The notes below the pieces were generated by a model. The model did no database searches. It had not been told where the DNA came from and saw only the letters and a list, made by a program, of their open reading frames with translations. From contig DKZA01000040.1 in NCBI GenBank assembly GCA_002492525.1, positions 5,948 through 69,947 on the forward strand: DNA of 64,000 bases, given 5' to 3'. Positions 58,084 through 64,000 of the stretch are shown here, piece by piece. Each line of letters opens with the position of its first letter. The stretch's first letter is position 1. This DNA is from Lachnospiraceae bacterium UBA7086 (GTDB taxonomy: Bacteria; Bacillota; Clostridia; Lachnospirales; Lachnospiraceae). The position numbers were made by a program, and so were the translations under genes.

Positions 58084-59253
58084 ATGTTTTGCCCTAAATG
58101 TGGAAATTCTGTAAGGGACGATGAGAAGTTCTGTCCTAATTGCGGAGCACCTGTTGAGAACAATTGTCAGGGAACGGATACTGCACAAAGCGGTATCGGT
58201 GCCAATAGCGCAGGAAATAATAATCTGGATATGGTGCTGCGGATAGTATGCGGTGTGTTCGCGGTTATTTTTCTGATTTCAGCGTTTGGTAAAATCCGGG
58301 GGATCTTTCATTCTCTGCGCTGGTTGCAGTTTGGCTATCTGATTGTAAATTTAATGGCTTTTTTGGCAGCACTGATCATGGCTTTGAGCACAGCGGCCGC
58401 TGCGTGGAAATGGAGCAGTAAGTTAAGGAATCTGATCTTTAGCGGAGCGGTTTTGAGTGCGGCGCTAAGATTGCTTGCAATGCTGGGCTCGGCTTTATTA
58501 GGTTTGATTCTTTATGGCCAATCTTTTTTTGGCGCTTCTGCTTTTGTTCATTGGTTGGGCTATGTAGCTGTGGCAGCCGTACTTTTTGGCCTTATGTATG
58601 TAATGGGCAGTGCACCTGTTATGGGAGAGACCAAAGATTCCTTTATGGCGAGTCTGTCGGAGGGATTATCCGAACTTTCAAATGCGGCAAAAGATCCGCA
58701 GGCAAACCAGCAGACCACAACAACTTATCAGGCGCCGCCGGCAGGAGGACAGGCAGCTTACCAGACGCCGCCAGGCGGAGCATCGGGATATGGGGTGCCG
58801 CCCACGGGGGGAATGGGTTACGGAGATCCTACGACGCCGCCCCGGGGAACAATAGCCAAAAAGACGAACAGAAGTATCTGGGTATATTTCCTACTCTCTC
58901 TAGTTACCTGCGGTATTTATGGATATGTCTTTATCTATAATCTGGCAAGTGATGTCAATGATTTATGCGAAGGCGACGGAGAACATACAAGCGGTCTTCT
59001 TGCCTTTATTCTTCTTGGCTGTGTTACCTGCGGTATTTATTCTATTATCTGGTGGTACAAGATGGCAAACCGCTTGCAGGCGAATAGCCGCCGCTACAAT
59101 GTCTCGATTCAGGAAAACGGAACCACCTTTTTGGTATGGACATTGTTTGGCTCTCTGATTTGCGGTATCGGACCGTTTATTGCCTTGAACTTTATTCTGA
59201 AAAATGTCAATAAACTCAGCGTGGCTTATAATCAGTATAATGGTCTGATGTAA
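58084..59253 (+). CDS. Zinc-ribbon membrane protein with C-terminal DUF4234 domain
   Basis: 389 residues: N-terminal zinc ribbon (FCPKCGNSVRDDEKFCPNCGAPVE, residues 2-25, four Cys), about five membrane helices (50-185), a low-complexity Gln/Pro/Gly linker (about 205-260, AYQTPPGGASGYGVPPTGG) and a DUF4234 module with three further helices (RSIWVYFLLSLVTCGIYGYVFIYNLASDVND; LGCVTCGIYSIIWWYKMANRL). Both CGIY segments are internal repeats. The function of this family is unknown. It forms its own unit after the rpe terminator. Confidence 0.85.
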   Translation: MFCPKCGNSVRDDEKFCPNCGAPVENNCQGTDTAQSGIGANSAGNNNLDMVLRIVCGVFAVIFLISAFGKIRGIFHSLRWLQFGYLIVNLMAFLAALIMALSTAAAAWKWSSKLRNLIFSGAVLSAALRLLAMLGSALLGLILYGQSFFGASAFVHWLGYVAVAAVLFGLMYVMGSAPVMGETKDSFMASLSEGLSELSNAAKDPQANQQTTTTYQAPPAGGQAAYQTPPGGASGYGVPPTGGMGYGDPTTPPRGTIAKKTNRSIWVYFLLSLVTCGIYGYVFIYNLASDVNDLCEGDGEHTSGLLAFILLGCVTCGIYSIIWWYKMANRLQANSRRYNVSIQENGTTFLVWTLFGSLICGIGPFIALNFILKNVNKLSVAYNQYNGLM

Positions 59254-59313
59254 GAACATAAATTGATGAAATATCGCGCGGATATTGGAAGGTTATTTTG
59301 CATAATTGTAAAA

Positions 59314-59337
59314 GAGTGGTTGATTTTTCAACCACTC
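59314..59337 (-). terminator. Terminator of type I toxin mRNA, copy 1
   Basis: Stem GAGTGGTTG / CAACCACTC with a short A/T-rich loop, followed leftward by four U. The same DNA carries the -35 of the antisense promoter on the + strand. Confidence 0.75.
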
Positions 59338-59348
59338 TAGTATATAAT
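59320..59348 (+). promoter_or_regulatory. Antisense (antitoxin) RNA promoter, copy 1
   Basis: TTGATT (59320-59325), 17-bp spacer, TATAAT (59343-59348). It fires rightward, against the toxin gene. Confidence 0.8.
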
Positions 59349-59354
59349 CTAATC

Positions 59355-59457
59355 AGAAAGGCAATCGGATGTGATTCCGATTTGCCCTCAGTAAGAATGA
59401 AATGCAAAAGGAGATAGCATCTAAACTTTCTGACGGCTTAGGATGCTATTTCTTTTT
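59355..59457 (+). ncRNA. Predicted antisense antitoxin RNA, copy 1
   Basis: Bounded by the promoter at 59320-59348 and a terminator-type stem (ATAGCATCTAA / TTAGGATGCTAT, 59414-59449) ending in TTTCTTTTT. It contains another hairpin around CAATCGGAT/ATTCCGATTTG. It is fully complementary to the 3' untranslated region of the toxin mRNA and overlaps the last four codons, which is the txpA/ratA and bsrG/SR4 layout. Confidence 0.7.
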
Positions 59458-59532
59458 GCTGTTATGATTGTCTATGTACGATAATACCGTAAATATTACT
59501 AACAAAAGAGTAAGAATCTCCAATGTGTTCAT
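59446..59532 (-). CDS. Small hydrophobic type I toxin-like peptide, copy 1 (28 residues)
   Basis: ATG 59532 to TAG 59446, with GGAGGG 6 nt upstream. The peptide starts MNTLEILTLLLVIFTVLSYI and ends in DNHNSKKK: one membrane helix and a basic tail, like TxpA/BsrG/Fst-class toxins. A paralogue of the same pattern lies 400 bp away. The Shine-Dalgarno GAGGG (59543-59539) can pair with CCCTC (59559-59555) in its own leader, which would limit translation. Function as a toxin is inferred from peptide type and the antisense gene arrangement; the family is not one I can name with certainty. Confidence 0.75.
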   Translation of the reverse strand: MNTLEILTLLLVIFTVLSYIDNHNSKKK

Positions 59533-59611
59533 AGGCATCCCTCCTTTATGACTAGAGGGCATAAAACAATCGGAAAATCACATCCAACCTTCTTTTCAAT
59601 TATATACAATC

Positions 59612-59640
59612 ATTATATCGAATACGTCAAAGATATTCAA
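59612..59640 (-). promoter_or_regulatory. Toxin mRNA promoter, copy 1
   Basis: Reverse strand TTGAAT (59640-59635), 17-bp spacer, TATAAT (59617-59612), giving a leader of about 73 nt and a transcript of about 295 nt. Confidence 0.8.
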
Positions 59641-59726
59641 TGTGTTTTTACAAATATTATAGTAATGAAATTTCAACTTGAATTAATAATAATTAACGGA
59701 ACAATTAACGAAAAGAAAAATAAAAA

Positions 59727-59750
59727 GAGTGGTTGATTTCTCAGCCACTC
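59727..59750 (-). terminator. Terminator of type I toxin mRNA, copy 2
   Basis: Stem GAGTGGTTGA / TCAGCCACTC (one T-G pair) followed leftward by a U-rich stretch (reverse of AAAAA at 59722-59726). The T-G change relative to copy 1 keeps the pairing. Confidence 0.78.
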
Positions 59751-59761
59751 TAGTATATAAT
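59733..59761 (+). promoter_or_regulatory. Antisense (antitoxin) RNA promoter, copy 2
   Basis: TTGATT (59733-59738), 17-bp spacer, TATAAT (59756-59761); same position relative to the toxin gene as in copy 1. Confidence 0.8.
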
Positions 59762-59767
59762 CTACTT

Positions 59768-59864
59768 AGAAGTAATCGGAATTGAATCTCCGATTGCCCT
59801 CAGTAAAAAATGAGCTTAAGAAATAAGCATCCTTACTTTAGGCAGGTGGGATGCTTATTTCTTG
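59768..59864 (+). ncRNA. Predicted antisense antitoxin RNA, copy 2
   Basis: Runs from the promoter above into a perfect 15-bp stem AAGAAATAAGCATCC / GGATGCTTATTTCTT (59818-59863), with an inner hairpin AATCGGA / TCCGATT. It overlaps the 3' end of the second toxin ORF. Stem sequence differs from copy 1, so each antitoxin may match only its own target. Confidence 0.7.
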
Positions 59865-59935
59865 GTATGGTTATCCATGTAAGATAAAGCAGCAAAGAAA
59901 ACAAGTAATAATGTAAGAATTTCTATTACACTCAT
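59855..59935 (-). CDS. Small hydrophobic type I toxin-like peptide, copy 2 (26 residues)
   Basis: ATG 59935 to TAA 59855. The peptide starts MSVIEILTLLLVFFAALSYM and ends DNHTKK, sharing EILTLLLV, LSY, D-N-H and the basic tail with copy 1 while third positions differ, so the peptide itself has been conserved. GAGGGTGAG precedes the start, and its GAGGG (59949-59945) can pair with CCCTC (59967-59963) as in copy 1. Confidence 0.75.
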   Translation of the reverse strand: MSVIEILTLLLVFFAALSYMDNHTKK

Positions 59936-60015
59936 AGCGCCTCACCCTCTTTCTTAAGACTAGAGGGCATCCATCGGAAAATCGCACCCAACCTTCTTTT
60001 CAATTATACATAATC

Positions 60016-60044
60016 ATTATACCGAATAATATAAAAACAATCAA
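60016..60044 (-). promoter_or_regulatory. Toxin mRNA promoter, copy 2
   Basis: Reverse strand TTGATT (60044-60039), 17-bp spacer, TATAAT (60021-60016). Confidence 0.8.
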
Positions 60045-60241
60045 TATGTTTTTGCAAATATTATAATAATAAAATTCAAAATAATGATTGATGAAAAAGA
60101 TAAAATTAATATCGTTATATAGTTGAATATTAAAATGAGATATCTATCAAATATAAAAATAATAATTCATAATTTTAGAATATTATTCCGGGAGTTCGGA
60201 TTGTAGGGAGTGCAAGGAGGCAGGGAGTGCAGGCTGAATTT

Positions 60242-61651
60242 TTACTCCACAATATTCTGCAGCCACACCCCCTTTTTGACCAGCACAAATCCTATCACAC
60301 ATTTGATCAGATCTCCAAGCTGCACGAAGGTAAAGACTGCCACCACAGGAAGCGTTGTATAGCGGCTTAAAGTAAAAGCAATCACCACACTGACGCACCA
60401 GATAAAAACGCTGTCGAATAAGAAGGTGATGATCGTCTTGCCGCCGGAACGCAGTGTAAAATATGAAGCGTGCAGGAAAGCGTTCTGGGGCATGAAAACG
60501 GCGGCCACCATGATAAAGTAGGTGGCAAGCGTGCGCGCTTCATCGTTGGTCTTATATAAGAGCGGGAAAAAGCGCGCCAGTATCAGCATGACAAGGGCCA
60601 CGCAGGTACAGCAGAAGACGGAAAAGGCAATCATCTTATTATCCGTATCCCGGGCTTCCTTCATCTTGCCGGCGCCCAGAAGCTGCCCCACAATGATAGC
60701 AACCGAATCCCCCAGAGCGATAAAGACAATATTGAACACATTGTTGATGGTGTTGGAGATATTCAGGGCGGCGATTACGTTAAGCCCGCGCATGGAATAG
60801 CATTGTGTCAGCATAGCCATGCCGGCGGCCCACAGAGTCTCGTTGAGAAGAAGAGGTGTGCCCTTTATTAAAATCTTCTGCACCAGGAAGCCTGGAACTT
60901 TCAAAGTGCTGTACAGACCTTCCGCAAAGGGATTCTCCGCCTTATGCCTATGTGTGTGGATCAGTACAATGGCGGCTTCCACGTAGCGGGAGATAATGGT
61001 GGCGATGGCGGCGCCCTGTACGCCTAGGGCCGGTGCACCGAACTTACCATATATTAATATGTAGTTTAATATCAGATTTACAAAGACTGCCACAACGCCG
61101 GCCTTCATGGGCAGGATGGTCTGACCGCACTCCCGCAGGGTACTGGAATAGACCTGTACCATCATAAAGGGCGGCAGACCAAGCAGCATGATCCACAGAT
61201 ACTGCCGGCCGTATGTCAAAGTGGCGGCAGCGCTTTCCGGGGTGCCTTCTCCCTGTAGATACGTTGTGATCAGAGAGTCGCCGGCGGCCAATAACAGAAT
61301 TACCGTAAGCAGGGTGATGACAGCGACCATCCATATTTTGAAACGGACAGTCTGCCGTATGCCTTCTTCGTTCTTTTGCCCGAAGTATTGGGCGGTGAAG
61401 ATGCCGGCACCGGATACGCCGCCGAACAGGCAGAGATTATAGACGAAGAGAAGCTGGTTGACGATGGCGACGCCGGACATCTGCTCGGTGCCAATCTGAC
61501 CGATCATGATATTGTCTAAAAGGCTCACAAAGTTGGTGATGCCGTTCTGGATCATAATGGGCACAGCAATAGCGAGCACCATCTTATAGAAAGCTTTATC
61601 CCCGACTAATTTGCGGATGAAACTTTGTTTTGCAGTTTGCGTTGTTTCCAT
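60242..61651 (-). CDS. MATE-family multidrug/metabolite exporter
   Basis: 469 residues with twelve predicted membrane helices in two related halves; AIAVPIMIQNGITNFVSLLDNIMIGQIG (helix 1-2) and TPLLLNETLWAAGMAMLTQCYSMRG (helix 7-8) are the paired family blocks. It should export organic cations or other small compounds in exchange for Na+ or H+. ATG 61651. It stands alone, leftward, divergent from the BlaI/BlaR1 pair, so it might be regulated by that pair, but the BlaI-type operator is nearly 250 bp away and on the other side of the gap. Confidence 0.93.
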   Translation of the reverse strand: METTQTAKQSFIRKLVGDKAFYKMVLAIAVPIMIQNGITNFVSLLDNIMIGQIGTEQMSGVAIVNQLLFVYNLCLFGGVSGAGIFTAQYFGQKNEEGIRQTVRFKIWMVAVITLLTVILLLAAGDSLITTYLQGEGTPESAAATLTYGRQYLWIMLLGLPPFMMVQVYSSTLRECGQTILPMKAGVVAVFVNLILNYILIYGKFGAPALGVQGAAIATIISRYVEAAIVLIHTHRHKAENPFAEGLYSTLKVPGFLVQKILIKGTPLLLNETLWAAGMAMLTQCYSMRGLNVIAALNISNTINNVFNIVFIALGDSVAIIVGQLLGAGKMKEARDTDNKMIAFSVFCCTCVALVMLILARFFPLLYKTNDEARTLATYFIMVAAVFMPQNAFLHASYFTLRSGGKTIITFLFDSVFIWCVSVVIAFTLSRYTTLPVVAVFTFVQLGDLIKCVIGFVLVKKGVWLQNIVE

Positions 61652-61863
61652 GGCTGCCTCCCGGTCAAAAATATTTGGTCGTTAATATGCCGCAAAGATA
61701 TATGTGCGCTAAATCAACATTCTACAATATCTTTTCGGTATATGCAATGTGGAATTTTTGCTTTATTTGTCTTATTCTGACGAACCAAAACTACATAACC
61801 AGTTCATTTTTAGTGAAATTTATGACAATTTATACTTGATATTCTACGGAATATAAAATACTA

Positions 61864-61892
61864 TTGATAGAGAGAAGTTTTTTAAATACTAT
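61864..61892 (+). promoter_or_regulatory. Promoter of the BlaI/BlaR1 operon
   Basis: TTGATA (61864-61869), 17-bp spacer, TACTAT (61887-61892). Confidence 0.75.
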
Positions 61893-61895
61893 AAC

Positions 61896-61913
61896 CTACA
61901 ATAGTAATTGTAG
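61896..61913. promoter_or_regulatory. BlaI/MecI-type operator
   Basis: Perfect palindrome CTACAAT-AGTA-ATTGTAG at the expected transcription start. It contains the TACA...TGTA core of BlaI/MecI operators, so the repressor downstream should control its own operon. Confidence 0.82.
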
Positions 61914-61933
61914 AGATTACTGGAGGCATTTCT

Positions 61934-62314
61934 ATGACACTTGAAAATTTAACAGATTGTGAACAGCTGGTTATGAAGACAGTGTGGGATTCAGAGGAAG
62001 AGCTGAGTCTCATGGAGATCATGCAGAGGGTCAACGACAAGTACCATAAGGAGTGGAAACCTCAGACAGTATCCACTTTCTTGGCGCGTCTTGTGAGAAA
62101 AGGCTATCTGAGACATTACCGTCAGGGACGGGTATTTTTCTATCAGATTCTTGTTCCGCTTGAGGAGTACAAGGGACAGCTGACAAGTGATTACGTGACA
62201 TTCTGGAATCACGATAATGCAGATGAATTTCTGTGTGCTCTGGCAAATGAGAGGCCGTTACGACAAGATGAAGTTGAAAGGATACAGAAGATGATTGATG
62301 GATTGGATAAGTAA
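61934..62314 (+). CDS. BlaI/MecI/CopY-family repressor
   Basis: 126 residues: N-terminal winged helix (LTDCEQLVMKTVWDSEEELSLMEIMQRVNDKYHKEWKPQTVSTFLARLVRKGYLRHYRQGR, given by its extent 5-65) followed by a dimerisation tail. The RxxxxF(F/Y) wing and W-x-P-Q-T-V recognition helix are family marks. It is cleaved or released on signal from its BlaR1-type partner, whose start overlaps its end by 17 bp. Target genes beyond its own operon are not apparent; no beta-lactamase is present in the window. Confidence 0.94.
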   Translation: MTLENLTDCEQLVMKTVWDSEEELSLMEIMQRVNDKYHKEWKPQTVSTFLARLVRKGYLRHYRQGRVFFYQILVPLEEYKGQLTSDYVTFWNHDNADEFLCALANERPLRQDEVERIQKMIDGLDK

Positions 62315-63692
62315 TTTATTTATTGCGCTATTGATGACAGATATCTCCGGAACATTGTTCTATGCAATCGGAATAATATTCCGGAAGATATGGTTTAAGA
62401 AGGATGCACGGTTGATTCGCTTCATGACCATAGCCGTATTGTGCTCGTATGTAGTACCGTTGGCATATTTTGTACTGCGGATAAGCAGGCGAATTAATGA
62501 AAATATGTATAGCAGTGTCAATCCGTTTTATAATACGCCAAGGATTATGGAGCTGTGCCAGTTTTTGGGATGTGTGTGGATTGTTTTGTTTCTGGCGTTG
62601 CTGTCGTATAAGTTATTCTGCCGTTTCCGTTGGGCTATGATCTGTCGGGGTAATATTCCTGAGGAAGATGAGATGACCAAACGTCGTTTTACGGAGATAT
62701 GTACAGAGCTTGGAATAGAGGGGAAGGTCTCCTTATACCGGAACGATTCCGTCAACGTACCTTGTATTACCTGTCATCATGGGATGGTGGTGATCCTGCC
62801 ACTGGTGCAGTACACGGAGGAAGAGGTGGAGATTATTCTCTATCATGAATTGTGCCATTATCTGGAAAAGGACATGCCCTTGAAAACCTTTGGTATATTG
62901 ATTACCTTACTGCATGTGTTTAATCCGGCGGTGCACTTTATGTTAAAGCAGATGTCACTGGTATGCGAGATGAGCTGTGACAGACTGGCCTGTGAGAAGG
63001 CGGCACACAGATTTACACAGCAGCGTTATTTCCAGGTGATATTCGATATGATGAAACCGGATAAGAAGAGTCGGCGGTATCAACTGTTTGCGCTGGTGGA
63101 TGACAGGACCAATTATGAGAGGAGAGTAGCGTGTATGAGTGAATATCGGATGAGCGGCGGCATGAAAAAAAGTGCAACGTTAGTGCTGGCAGCATGTTTC
63201 TTGTTAGGGAGCAGTTTTACCTCCCTGGCGGTGGGAGCCAAGATGACGAGCGTTTATGAAGGCTATGCGGAGGCAACAAGCGTCAAAAGCTCCATGGAAG
63301 ATATAGATGCAATAGACCGGGCAGCTATTAATGATTTGGCAAAACGGTATAATTTGGACCCGGATGATATTGTGATAATGGATGATGTTAACATGAACGG
63401 CCGCGGAAGAGCTATTGATATTGAGTGGAATGTTAAAGAGGGTAAGACCTATATGTCGACGGGATTCCTGGTAGATGAAGGGATAGACATTACGGGGCGT
63501 GTAGTTGCAGATCCGACGGATATTACCTTTCAGACAGGAATCAAAGATATGGACAATATCATGAATTACGCTGAAGGCAGCGATGTAGTGGATTTTGTAT
63601 ATACAGCGCCGGTGGATGGCAGATATTATTTCTTTGTCATTAATCCGAGTGAGACAGAAAAGTTATATATCAATGCTTTAATTTATAAGTAA
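62298..63692 (+). CDS. BlaR1-like M56 membrane metalloprotease with unusual sensor domain
   Basis: 464 residues from ATG 62298 (an in-frame TTG lies at 62295). Four N-terminal-half membrane helices surround a cytoplasmic M56 protease domain with the zinc site LYHELCHYLEKD (His183, Glu184, His187). A later membrane helix (SATLVLAACFLLGSSFTSLAVG, about 295-316) leads to an extracellular tail of about 145 residues. That tail is not the penicillin-binding domain of BlaR1: no SxxK, SxN or KTG is seen. The signal is therefore probably not a beta-lactam. It should cleave the BlaI-type repressor encoded just upstream. Confidence 0.88.
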   Translation: MDWISNLFIALLMTDISGTLFYAIGIIFRKIWFKKDARLIRFMTIAVLCSYVVPLAYFVLRISRRINENMYSSVNPFYNTPRIMELCQFLGCVWIVLFLALLSYKLFCRFRWAMICRGNIPEEDEMTKRRFTEICTELGIEGKVSLYRNDSVNVPCITCHHGMVVILPLVQYTEEEVEIILYHELCHYLEKDMPLKTFGILITLLHVFNPAVHFMLKQMSLVCEMSCDRLACEKAAHRFTQQRYFQVIFDMMKPDKKSRRYQLFALVDDRTNYERRVACMSEYRMSGGMKKSATLVLAACFLLGSSFTSLAVGAKMTSVYEGYAEATSVKSSMEDIDAIDRAAINDLAKRYNLDPDDIVIMDDVNMNGRGRAIDIEWNVKEGKTYMSTGFLVDEGIDITGRVVADPTDITFQTGIKDMDNIMNYAEGSDVVDFVYTAPVDGRYYFFVINPSETEKLYINALIYK

Positions 63693-63900
63693 TAAAAAAT
63701 GTGGCAGAGTTTATTTGCCGGGTGATGCAGATAGTAAGGAATTGTCAGTTGCTGTGTGATACTGATGACGGGGAACCGGCTGTTTCGGGGCAACCTGGCG
63801 TCAGCATTATGTACATGTGTCATGGGAATCCGTTTTTTGTATCAGCATGAGAGATTTTGGACGGAACAGTCTCTATCAATTACATAGTAAGATATTGCGG
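63693..63900 (+). other. Non-coding region with possible structured leader
   Basis: About 210 bp without a gene. TGACG (63764) and CGTCA (63790) enclose GGGGAACCGG and GGGGCAACCTGG, which could fold, and a strong terminator follows. This might be a 3' untranslated region of the protease gene or a regulated leader for a gene beyond the window; the identity is unresolved. Confidence 0.35.
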
Positions 63901-63933
63901 GGGATACCACGGTTGGGTGGTATCCCTTTTTTT
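63901..63933 (+). terminator. Strong rho-independent terminator
   Basis: Perfect 10-bp stem GGGATACCAC / GTGGTATCCC with loop GGTTGG, followed by a run of seven T. Confidence 0.92.
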
Positions 63934-64000
63934 GAAAGAAGCAAAAATATTCCTTTACAAAACTACAAGTCCTGTAATATGATTGAAAAAACATATCTGG

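Overview
The window reads as chromosomal DNA of a spore-forming, gut-type Lachnospiraceae (Clostridium cluster XIVa). This rests on spore-maturation genes (spmA, spmB), a spore-cortex-type LysM-GH18 enzyme, split transketolase subunits, furanoside/xylan-type sugar operons each with its own regulator, YesM/YesN and Agr-like signalling, low-to-moderate GC, and strong AGGAGG ribosome binding sites. No rRNA, tRNA, CRISPR array, prophage or transposase was found.

Layout. 1-1.6 kb: an OmpR-type two-component system whose kinase runs off the left edge. 1.8-2.5 kb: spmA, whose usual partner spmB lies 25.6 kb away at 28.1 kb. The DNA between them holds (a) a LacI-controlled glycan operon (2.7-11.8 kb) with a GH172/DUF2961 enzyme, an ABC sugar importer without its own ATPase, a GH32-like enzyme and a GH120 beta-xylosidase; (b) a LysM-GH18 enzyme; (c) an AgrC/AgrA-like pair next to a lipoprotein gene with a LytTR-type operator; (d) a large repeat-containing surface protein; (e) an AT-rich MqsR toxin / MqsA-Panacea antitoxin cassette; (f) a hemerythrin-CheX-like fusion, a hybrid histidine kinase, an FAD oxidoreductase, a ROK fructokinase and an SGNH (CE2-like) esterase; (g) a 60-bp tandem repeat just before spmB.

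28-38.7 kb: an Lsa-type ABC-F gene behind a leader with mutually exclusive hairpins (probably drug-inducible attenuation), ptsH-ptsI with an HPr that lacks regulatory Ser46, a GH13 amylosucrase-like enzyme, a membrane-anchored Mrr-like nuclease, a FabT-like MarR regulator with its own operator, a DUF885 metallopeptidase-like protein and a diguanylate cyclase.

38.9-58 kb: a complete pentose module. A membrane-anchored sugar-binding protein, a YesM-type kinase and a YesN-type regulator form a three-component sensor. An AraR-type repressor, a YtfQRT/YjfF-type ABC importer and a chemoreceptor follow. Then comes araA, an FGGY kinase, araD, both transketolase halves and rpe, which together carry L-arabinose to the pentose phosphate pathway. 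Long intercistronic hairpins probably tune expression inside these operons.

58-64 kb: a zinc-ribbon/DUF4234 membrane protein; two adjacent copies of a previously unlabelled type I toxin-antitoxin-like module (26- and 28-codon hydrophobic peptides with antisense RNA promoters, terminators and Shine-Dalgarno-masking hairpins); a MATE exporter; and a BlaI/BlaR1-like pair with its operator. The tandem type I modules (59.3-60.05 kb), the MqsR-Panacea cassette, the split spmA/spmB pair and the ABC-F attenuator are the most notable points.
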